From the NCBI GenBank assembly GCA_934180065.1, contig CAKPRA010000009.1, positions 1 to 58,414 of the forward strand: a stretch of 58,414 nt of DNA. Direction: 5' to 3'. Made by a program: the position numbers and the translations under genes. Of this stretch, positions 52,925-58,414 are shown one piece after another. The notes under the pieces were generated by a model that was not told the origin of the DNA, searched no databases, and worked only from the letters and a program-made list of their open reading frames with translations. Numbering within the stretch: position 1 is the stretch's first letter; each line of letters begins with the position of its first letter. The stretch comes from an uncultured Clostridia bacterium (lineage in GTDB: Bacteria; Bacillota; Clostridia; TANB77; CAG-508).

Positions 52925-53692
52925 TTATTTTATTGAATTAGCTATAATTGATGAAATTTCATCTATTGGCTCAGATAAGTCTTTTATTAGAATTGACGCA
53001 TCTTCTATATTATATACTTTAGAATATATTATTTCAGTGTCATTTAATGGTGAAATAATAAAATATCCTACAGAATTGTTTTCTGAAAATGCAAAAACTA
53101 TTATATCTATATTTTTTATTTTGCCAGTTTTAATGTCACCAGTTATATTTAAATTGTAATTTTTTGATAAAAAGCTTTTTAAACTTTTTTGTGTTTTTAA
53201 AGAGCTATAATTAAGTGTATCTGTGTTTATATTTAATGTACATGTTGATTTTTTTATTTGTATATATTGATTAGAATTTTCTGTAATTAAAGATGCTTTT
53301 TCTGAATTATTAAACTCATATTTGTGACCATTAAGCTCTAGTGTTTTATTAGAAGATTCAATAGATTCTATATTGTTATTTGAATTTGATAAATTTTGTT
53401 GCTCATTAATAGAATTTTCTGGTTGATTTGTTGTATTATCGTTTGTAGGAATATCAACAAAATCATTAAAATTATTAAATAAATTTGAATTTACTTTTGT
53501 ATTTGATATATTATTTTCAGATTCTGTTGTGGCTAAATTAATAGTCATATCATTATTTATATTTAAATCTGAATCAGCCTTTGAATTATTGAAAATATGA
53601 ATAATTGTAAAAATTAAAGCAATTATGAAAAGTACTATCAATATAAGTAAAAATAAACTTATTTTTTTCTTTCTAACTTGTTTTACATACAT
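52925..53692 (-). CDS. Single-pass membrane protein, function unknown
   Basis: The protein has 255 aa. A positively charged start (YVKQVRKKK) is followed by one membrane helix (about 12-33). A low-complexity Asn/Ser/Thr/Gln linker extends to about 120, and then an external domain of about 135 residues starting TLELNGHKYEFNNSEKA. That domain alternates strands and helices and has no catalytic motif I can see. The start follows GGAGGATAAAACT. No family is recognised. Confidence 0.65.
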   Translation of the reverse strand: MYVKQVRKKKISLFLLILIVLFIIALIFTIIHIFNNSKADSDLNINNDMTINLATTESENNISNTKVNSNLFNNFNDFVDIPTNDNTTNQPENSINEQQNLSNSNNNIESIESSNKTLELNGHKYEFNNSEKASLITENSNQYIQIKKSTCTLNINTDTLNYSSLKTQKSLKSFLSKNYNLNITGDIKTGKIKNIDIIVFAFSENNSVGYFIISPLNDTEIIYSKVYNIEDASILIKDLSEPIDEISSIIANSIK

Positions 53693-53814
53693 AGTTTTAT
53701 CCTCCGTGAAATTTTTTCTGAAATAATAATAACATAATTTTAATTTTTTGACTATTATTTCTTCTTACTTTGTTATATCATAATTATGAAAAAATGTAAA
53801 TTAGAATTTTAATA

Positions 53815-53843
53815 TTGACATATTTTACTTTCAATGTTTTAAT
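53815..53843 (+). promoter_or_regulatory. Probable promoter of scpB
   Basis: TTGACA (53815-53820), a 17-bp spacer and the weaker hexamer TTTAAT (53838-53843) lie 21 bp before the scpB start. Confidence 0.5.
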
Positions 53844-53864
53844 AAAACATAAAGGAGTAATACA

Positions 53865-54422
53865 ATGGAGAAGAGTAAATCAATAATTGAAGCAATTTTA
53901 TTTGCAGCAGGTAGACAAGTAGAAATTAAAGAATTGGCAATGGCTCTGGAAGAGAGCTCAGAAAAAATTATAGATGAAATAGAGCAATTAAAAAGAGAAT
54001 ATGATGAAAATGATAGAGGTTTTGAAATAATTAAAGTAAATGATTCATATCAAATGTGTACAAGAAAAGATTATTATGACTATGTTGCTCAAATTTTAGA
54101 TAAAAAAAGTAAACCTAATTTATCAAATGCGGCATTAGAAACCATATCTATAATAGCATATAATCCAAATGTTACAAGAGCTCAAATAGAAACTATAAGA
54201 GGTGTTGGTTGTGATGGAACAATATACAAACTGTTAGAATATGAATTAATTAAAGAATCTGGAAAATTGGATGCACCAGGAAGACCAACAACATATGTTG
54301 TATCAGACAAGTTTTTTAAAATGTTTGGTTTATCTAGCTTAGATGAATTACCAGAATTGCCAAAATATAAGCTTGATGAAAATCAGCAAATTGTTATAGA
54401 AGATGATGAAAATAAAATTTAA
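53865..54422 (+). CDS. scpB: Segregation and condensation protein ScpB
   Basis: The protein has 185 aa and starts at ATG 53865 after AAAGGAG. It has two winged-helix domains. Family patterns are AILFAAGRQVEIKELA at the start, ALETISIIAYNPNVTRAQIE (about 86-105), RGVGCDGTIYKLLE and GRPTTYVVSDKFFKMFGL. ScpB with ScpA and SMC forms the bacterial condensin. scpA usually lies directly upstream, but here the upstream gene is an unrelated minus-strand membrane protein, so scpA must be elsewhere. Confidence 0.96.
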   Translation: MEKSKSIIEAILFAAGRQVEIKELAMALEESSEKIIDEIEQLKREYDENDRGFEIIKVNDSYQMCTRKDYYDYVAQILDKKSKPNLSNAALETISIIAYNPNVTRAQIETIRGVGCDGTIYKLLEYELIKESGKLDAPGRPTTYVVSDKFFKMFGLSSLDELPELPKYKLDENQQIVIEDDENKI

Positions 54423-54518
54423 TTTTTTTTGTCATTGTAATAATTATGATACAAGTAAATAGTAGATATTATAAAATTTACTGTTTTTGTTATAAATATT
54501 TTTTTAGGAGGAGTAATT

Positions 54519-55181
54519 ATGAATGAAGAAAAAAAAGAGGATGTAAAACAAAATGTAGCAGAAAATAAGTCAGATAAGAAAGAAGTTATTGAAAATACAA
54601 AACAAAGTGAAAATAACGTATCTAATGATTCTAAGAAAGAAGTAACAAAGGATAATAAAAAGAAAAATATTATTTTATTTAGTGCAATTGGTGGAGTTGT
54701 TTTAATTGCGTTGATTGTAATATTATGTATATGTTTAGCTGGTGGAAAACCAAGCAAAAAGCAAGCTGAAAACTTGGTGGAGGAATATACTAAAGCTCTT
54801 GAAAATTCTGATGAAGATGATATCTTAGATTTAATAGATACAAAAGGTTATATAATATTTAATGAAGAAGGAGAAAAATCTTTCAATAAAAAATATAAAG
54901 AAAAAGATGATTATATAAAAAGATATTTAAAGAAAAATGACTTAGATGATATAGAAGAGGCTGAAGAGAAAATCTATAAATCTATAAAAAGTAAAAACTA
55001 TTATAAATATAGTTTAAAAGAAATTTCAAGTATAAAGAAATCAAGTAAGAGCAATAAGATTGTTATTATAAAAGCAAAAGTTAAAGCAAAATCATCATAT
55101 TCAACAGATACTAAAACTTTGAGATTATATGTAATAAAAGTTAGCGGAAAATACAAAATAGTTGGATCTGAGGTTGTTTAA
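54519..55181 (+). CDS. Single-pass membrane protein with Lys/Asp-rich outer domain
   Basis: The protein has 220 aa. A charged, Glu/Lys-rich cytoplasmic N-terminus (about 1-47) precedes one membrane helix (NIILFSAIGGVVLIALIVIL, about 48-70). The outer part starts GGKPSKKQAENLVEEYTKAL and resembles DUF4878-like or lipoprotein-type domains. Its last strand-rich 50 residues end LRLYVIKVSGKYKIVGSE. The overall plan matches the zinc-ribbon protein at 27881, minus the ribbon. ATG 54519 follows TAGGAGGAG. Function unknown. Confidence 0.7.
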   Translation: MNEEKKEDVKQNVAENKSDKKEVIENTKQSENNVSNDSKKEVTKDNKKKNIILFSAIGGVVLIALIVILCICLAGGKPSKKQAENLVEEYTKALENSDEDDILDLIDTKGYIIFNEEGEKSFNKKYKEKDDYIKRYLKKNDLDDIEEAEEKIYKSIKSKNYYKYSLKEISSIKKSSKSNKIVIIKAKVKAKSSYSTDTKTLRLYVIKVSGKYKIVGSEVV

Positions 55182-55210
55182 GAGCTTATTAATATCTGCA
55201 TTGTTATTAT

Positions 55211-55327
55211 AAAAAGGTTATACCAAAACATCGCACACAGAATTACTTCATATTTTGGGCGTGAGAACAAAAATGTGGACTTAAAAAATGTTCTAAATAG
55301 AGCAAATTTTAAGTCCACTTTTGTTGT
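55211..55327 (+). repeat. Family 2 hairpin repeat, copy d (long form)
   Basis: The arms GTGGACTTAAAA and TTTTAAGTCCAC pair perfectly where copy b has CGCGGACTTAA and TTAATGTCCGC. The loop GTTCTAAATAGAGCAAA is shared. The 5' part ACCAAAACATCGCACACA matches copy b. It lies between the convergent genes at 54519 and nth. Confidence 0.75.
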
Positions 55328-55341
55328 AATATTATAAATAT

Positions 55342-55971
55342 TTATTCGGTTTTTGCCTTACAGTATTTTTTTATAGGGCAATCTTGGCATTTAGGTTTTT
55401 GAGCTTTACAGGTGTATCTGCCATGCCAAACAAATAGATGATTAACATCTTTTAAGTAGCTTTTTGGAATAACTTTTAGTAAATCTTGTTCAATTTTTTC
55501 TGGATTAGAGTTTTTTGTAAATCCAATTCTATTAGAAATTCTTTTAACATGAGTGTCTACGGCAATACCTTGAGGATTATTAAATGCATCAAGCATTATA
55601 ACATTTGCTGATTTTCGTCCAATTCCTGGAAGATTAATTAAATCATTCATATTATCTGGAAGATTTCCATTAAATTGTTTTTCGACTATAATCGCCATGT
55701 TTTTAATATTTTTTGCTTTGTTCTTGTAAAATCCACAAGGATGGATTATTTGCTCTAATTCATTTATATCTATATTTATAAAATCTTTTGGTTTATTATA
55801 TTTGGAAAATAGTGTGGGGGTTGTTTTATTTACTCTTTCATCTGTGCATTGAGCAGATAACATTACTGCAATTGCTAATTCAAATGGAGTTTTAAAGTCA
55901 AGACTACATTTGGCATCTGGATAATATTTTTTTAATATTTCAATTATATCAATAACTTCTGTTTTTTTCAT
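55342..55971 (-). CDS. nth: Endonuclease III
   Basis: The protein has 209 aa. ATG 55971 is chosen because GAAAGAAG precedes it and the protein then begins MKKTEVIDIIEI, close to the family start. The helix-hairpin-helix LPGIGRKSANVIM carries the catalytic Lys (about 112-124), and the catalytic Asp is in VDTHVKR (about 136-142). Four cysteines for the [4Fe-4S] cluster are at the end with C-x6-C-x2-C-x5-C spacing. It removes oxidised pyrimidines and nicks abasic sites. It is convergent with the gene at 54519 across a family 2 repeat. Confidence 0.96.
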   Translation of the reverse strand: MKKTEVIDIIEILKKYYPDAKCSLDFKTPFELAIAVMLSAQCTDERVNKTTPTLFSKYNKPKDFINIDINELEQIIHPCGFYKNKAKNIKNMAIIVEKQFNGNLPDNMNDLINLPGIGRKSANVIMLDAFNNPQGIAVDTHVKRISNRIGFTKNSNPEKIEQDLLKVIPKSYLKDVNHLFVWHGRYTCKAQKPKCQDCPIKKYCKAKTE

Positions 55972-56062
55972 AGTAAATTCACTTCTTTCTTTCCATAATA
56001 TAAATATTTGTAACATAAGTCAACTAAACATAATATAATAAAATTAAAGGAGGTAATAAATT

Positions 56063-56212
56063 ATGTTTTGTATGTTAAAAAAGACTTTTGGTGTATGTCT
56101 GATAGGGATAGGTTTGGGTATATTACTCGTTTTATTACTTCCTCTTACAGGTTGGTTGTTTTCAATCGGAATAACACTAACAATTTTAGGATTGATTTGG
56201 TTAGCAAGTTAA
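56063..56212 (+). CDS. Small two-helix membrane protein upstream of spoVM
   Basis: The protein has 49 aa. ATG 56063 follows AAAGGAGG. After CMLKKTFG there are two hydrophobic helices (about 10-27 and 32-48) joined by PLTGW. The pattern GLGILLVLLLP...W...GITL recalls small proteins often encoded next to sporulation genes in Clostridia. It is 22 bp upstream of spoVM and probably in the same transcript. A sporulation role is inferred only from this context. Confidence 0.65.
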   Translation: MFCMLKKTFGVCLIGIGLGILLVLLLPLTGWLFSIGITLTILGLIWLAS

Positions 56213-56234
56213 ACTTCTCTAGGAGGTGATTAAT

Positions 56235-56312
56235 TTGACAATAGTTGTAAAAAAAGTTCCTAAATTTTTAAGGGGTTTTGTAAAACTAATTTTTGGAATT
56301 AAGAATACATAA
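56235..56312 (+). CDS. spoVM: Stage V sporulation protein M (SpoVM)
   Basis: The protein has 25 aa with a TTG start after AGGAGGTGAT. The sequence TIVVKKVPKFLRGFVKLIFG matches the amphipathic-helix plan of SpoVM, including the conserved PKFL-x-G-x-(V/L)-(K/R) block. In Bacillus SpoVM recognises the convex forespore membrane and anchors SpoIVA to start coat assembly. It is next to rpmB as in many Firmicutes, though here the two are convergent. Too short for most gene finders; the motif makes the call reliable. Confidence 0.88.
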   Translation: MTIVVKKVPKFLRGFVKLIFGIKNT

Positions 56313-56321
56313 CCGATAAAG

Positions 56322-56381
56322 GATAATGGACGTTATATATAAAGTTATATTTTTGTAACTTCATATATAACGTCCATTATT
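56322..56381. terminator. Bidirectional terminator between spoVM and rpmB
   Basis: ATAATGGACGTTATATAT...AAGTTA (56323-56347) pairs with TAACTT...ATATATAACGTCCATTAT (56356-56380) with one irregularity. It forms a long hairpin between convergent genes. Confidence 0.8.
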
Positions 56382-56385
56382 ATAA

Positions 56386-56577
56386 TTAAGCATTTTTTAA
56401 ATTACGTAAACATTTTGAACATACACACATTCTCTTTGATTCACCATTAACATCAAATGTTACTGTTCTAAGATTTGGTTTAAATGTTCTAGATGCTCTT
56501 CTACTAACATGAGAACGAGCTATAGAAATTTTGTTTCCATATGATTGTGTTTTGCTACATATTGCACATTTTGCCAT
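56386..56577 (-). CDS. rpmB: Ribosomal protein bL28
   Basis: The protein has 63 aa. ATG 56577 is chosen because AGGAGG lies upstream and the protein then begins MAKCAICSK. Family features are GNKISIARSHVSRRASRTFKPNL and a closing CSKCLRNLKN. The four cysteines (CAIC and CVCSKC) show the zinc-binding form, as for L31 and L32 in this window. It is convergent with spoVM. Confidence 0.96.
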   Translation of the reverse strand: MAKCAICSKTQSYGNKISIARSHVSRRASRTFKPNLRTVTFDVNGESKRMCVCSKCLRNLKNA

Positions 56578-56760
56578 AACTTTTTGCACCTCCTATATGC
56601 GTTAATAAAATTGACTAATTCAAAGTTTATCATATTATTAAAAAAAAAACAAGTATTTTTGAATAATTATAATGAAATTTTCTAACAATATTAATAAATT
56701 TAGATAATTATAGGGAAAAAAATAAAATATTTGTTACTATCCATAACTATTTATTCTTAA

Positions 56761-56906
56761 CTACCACATATGTATATATTTAAAAAGTGGAGTTAAGGTG
56801 GGGACCGACAAGTTACATTGTATTAGATTTTAAGTATTTTTAATACGAAAAAATCTAATATACAATGTACGCAGTTGGGGCGAAACGTTTAAATATATAC
56901 ATATGT
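56761..56906 (-). repeat. Divergent, apparently circularly permuted relative of family 1
   Basis: Outer arms CCACATATGTATATATTTAAA and TTTAAATATATACATATGTGG pair perfectly. An inner hairpin pairs TACATTGTATTAGATTTT with AAATCTAATATACAATGTA. On the minus strand the bulge strands read CGCCCCAACTGCG before the inner hairpin and ACTTGTCGGTCCCC after it. In family 1 the matching words CTCCCAAACTGCG and ACTTGCTGGTCGCCC sit inside the outer arms in the opposite order. Apart from this element, the 416-bp stretch from 56578 to 56993 holds only AT-rich sequence. Confidence 0.65.
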
Positions 56907-56993
56907 GGCAGTTAGTAATAATTACAAAGTTATGAATAGTAATATATATTTAAAAATTTGTAAGTTTATAATTATATTTAGGGAGTGATTTTT

Positions 56994-57686
56994 ATGTTAA
57001 TAACTTTTATAAGATCAATAATATTATACATATTGGTATTGGTTGTTATGAGATTGATGGGGAAAAGAGAAATTGGTCAATTACAGCCTTTTGAGCTTGC
57101 CATAGCTATAATGATTGCCGATCTAGCTACAATTCCTATGAGTGAAATTGGAATTCCAATTATAAATGGTATAATACCAATTTTAGGTTTGTTAGTTATG
57201 CATTTAACAATTTCATATATTAATTTAAAAAGTGTAAAGTTAAGAGGTCTTATATGTGGAAAACCAAGTATTTTAATATATAGAGGAAAAATAAATGAAG
57301 ATGTTATGATAAAGGAACGTTTTACAGTAAATGAATTGCAAGAGCGATTGCGAACAAATAATATAAGTTCAATAAGTGATGTTGAGTATGCAATATTAGA
57401 AACCAGCGGACAAATTAGTGTTATTGAAAAACCAAATAAAAGAAATACTAAACCTGAAGATTTCAATATAATGCCTGAATATGAAGGTATGTCATATGAT
57501 TTAGTAATTGATGGTGTTATTATGTATGAAAACTTGAAAATTTTAAATAAAGATTATAAATGGTTAAAAAATCAGGTAAATAAATTTAAAATAGAGCCAG
57601 AAGATGCATTACTTGTTACTATAAATGGGAACAATGATATATTTTGTCAAGAAAAAAAGAATAAAAAGGGAAAAGGGATTTTATGA
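56994..57686 (+). CDS. YetF-family (DUF421) membrane protein
   Basis: The protein has 230 aa. ATG 56994 is chosen because AGGGAGTGA precedes it; the GTG at 56985 lies inside that site. Three N-terminal membrane helices (about 3-70) contain the family pattern RLMGKREIGQLQPFELAIAIMIADLA. The cytoplasmic part has GKPSILIYRGKINEDVM and the ELQERLRTNNISSISDVEYAILETSG block. In Bacillus the related YetF binds the spore small-molecule/YhcN system and YrbG/YdfR act in spores; the precise role is unsettled. It overlaps the DUF4363 gene by 4 bp. Confidence 0.88.
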   Translation: MLITFIRSIILYILVLVVMRLMGKREIGQLQPFELAIAIMIADLATIPMSEIGIPIINGIIPILGLLVMHLTISYINLKSVKLRGLICGKPSILIYRGKINEDVMIKERFTVNELQERLRTNNISSISDVEYAILETSGQISVIEKPNKRNTKPEDFNIMPEYEGMSYDLVIDGVIMYENLKILNKDYKWLKNQVNKFKIEPEDALLVTINGNNDIFCQEKKNKKGKGIL

Positions 57687-58078
57687 GAAGGACATTAATT
57701 ATATGTATAATAATTGTTATAGCAATAATATTGTGGGATATTATGCTACAAAGATATGTAAAGCAAGTATTTGAACCCATAAATTATATGCTAGATGAAA
57801 TAGCTAATAAGCTTGATGAAGAAAATGAAATTAATAATAAAGAAGAATTAAAAAATAAAATGGGTGAAGTGGATAATTTATGGGATAGTAAATTTAAAAA
57901 AATGGCGTGTTTTTTAGAGCATGATGAACTTGAAAAGGTAAAAACTCAATTTGTAGTTGTGAAATCCGCTATTGAAGTTAATGATAGAGAAAATGCATAT
58001 GAAGAAATTAATAAAGCTAAGTATATAATAGATCATATAAAACAAAAGGTTAATTTTTCTATAAATAATATAATGTGA
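57683..58078 (+). CDS. DUF4363-family membrane-anchored protein
   Basis: The protein has 131 aa. It starts with one membrane helix (about 3-21) followed by an all-helical, Glu/Lys-rich external domain, ending INKAKYIIDHIKQKVNFSINNIM. This length and layout fit DUF4363, a family that commonly follows YetF-type genes in spore formers. ATG 57683 overlaps the upstream stop (ATGA), so the two are translationally coupled. The function is unknown. Confidence 0.82.
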   Translation: MRRTLIICIIIVIAIILWDIMLQRYVKQVFEPINYMLDEIANKLDEENEINNKEELKNKMGEVDNLWDSKFKKMACFLEHDELEKVKTQFVVVKSAIEVNDRENAYEEINKAKYIIDHIKQKVNFSINNIM

Positions 58079-58169
58079 ATTTTATAAAAAAATAAAGATT
58101 GTAATCCCAGTATTTTCTAAGGATATATAGTAGAGCAGAAAAATAAAATAAAAAAAATGAAAAAAAGTG

Positions 58170-58198
58170 TTGACAATTTTTAGAAATTCTAGTATACT
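58170..58198 (+). promoter_or_regulatory. Promoter of the tRNA-Val/tRNA-Asp operon
   Basis: TTGACA (58170-58175), a 17-bp spacer and TATACT (58193-58198) lie 20 bp before tRNA-Val. Confidence 0.88.
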
Positions 58199-58217
58199 AA
58201 ACGAGTCGAAGGGAAAT

Positions 58218-58293
58218 GGGCGCATAGCTCAGCTGGGAGAGCATCTGCCTTACAAGCAGGAGGTCATAGGTTCGAGCCCTATTGCGCCCACCA
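58218..58293 (+). tRNA. tRNA-Val (TAC)
   Basis: A 76-nt cloverleaf has acceptor GGGCGCA/TGCGCCC, an encoded CCA end, anticodon loop CTTACAA (anticodon TAC) and T loop TTCGAGC. It is first in a tRNA cluster that continues past the window. Confidence 0.97.
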
Positions 58294-58338
58294 TTTCTTA
58301 AAAGATATTTAGTAAATGCTAAATATTTTTTAGTTTAT

Positions 58339-58414
58339 GGCCTGGTAGTTCAGTTGGTTAGAACGCTAGCCTGTCACGCTAGAGGTCGACGGTTCGAGCC
58401 CGTTCCAGGTCGCC
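58339..58414 (+). tRNA. tRNA-Asp (GTC), last base cut by the window
   Basis: The acceptor GGCCTGG pairs with CCAGGTC. The anticodon loop is CTGTCAC (anticodon GTC) and the T loop is TTCGAGC. The window ends after CC of the encoded CCA. Confidence 0.96.

Overview
The window is strongly AT-rich and looks like the chromosome of an anaerobic, endospore-forming Firmicute of the class Clostridia. SpoVM, SpoIVFA/SpoIVFB, YyaC and a SleB-type cortex hydrolase point to sporulation, and AdhE and formate-tetrahydrofolate ligase point to fermentative/C1 metabolism. Gene neighbourhoods such as pepP-efp-CD1247-type protein and priA-def-fmt are clostridial. AGA is the main Arg codon, and TTG starts and strong AGGAGG ribosome-binding sites are common. 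The gene content resembles uncultured gut Clostridia, but I cannot name the species.

Layout. 1-460: intergenic repeat elements. 463-3078: yyaC, a small membrane protein, spoIVFA and spoIVFB. 3097-5855: adhE with its own promoter. 5960-10828: a giant transglutaminase-like protein. 10866-14709: priA-def-fmt. 15128-17562: fhs and sleB, between repeat clusters. 18106-21594: yqeG, prepilin peptidase, pepP, efp and a CD1247-type protein. 21881-23338: M23 peptidase, tRNA-Trp, a small membrane protein and rpmE. 23548-27585: miaB and mutS. 27621-27877: a giant purine-rich inverted repeat and a terminator. 28734-34292: uridine-kinase-like gene, RNHCP protein, pgsA, ligA and small genes. Then asnB (minus strand), rpmF, and der-plsY-gpsA. 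40083-43984: an alpha-glucan cluster (GH57 and DUF4912 on minus, GT4 on plus). 43997-49990: ylbF, recJ, relA, a metallo-beta-lactamase-fold hydrolase and corA. 50460-55971: polysaccharide deacetylase, a two-OB-fold SSB, scpB, nth and unknown membrane proteins. 56063-58414: spoVM, rpmB, YetF/DUF4363, tRNA-Val and tRNA-Asp.

Most striking observation. Two neighbouring genes, spoIVFB and adhE, are each split by a +1 frameshift, and in both the zero-frame codon at the break is CGG (NNT CGG, resuming at GGN). Reading every gene by eye, I found no other in-frame CGG codon in the window. This suggests that CGG is a hungry or unassigned codon and that translation passes it by skipping one base. The two sites lie 432 bp apart, so a local sequence error must still be excluded.

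Second observation. A family of about 165-bp intergenic elements (at least eight copies) has a conserved two-strand core enclosed by long AT-rich arms. The arms differ between copies but stay complementary, as expected of a structured RNA. A ninth element near 56.8 kb appears to carry the same core in circularly permuted order. A second hairpin family, a 61-bp-arm polypurine palindrome, and an M23 peptidase gene whose only plausible start codon is ATT also merit attention. The remaining genes are mostly conserved housekeeping functions.
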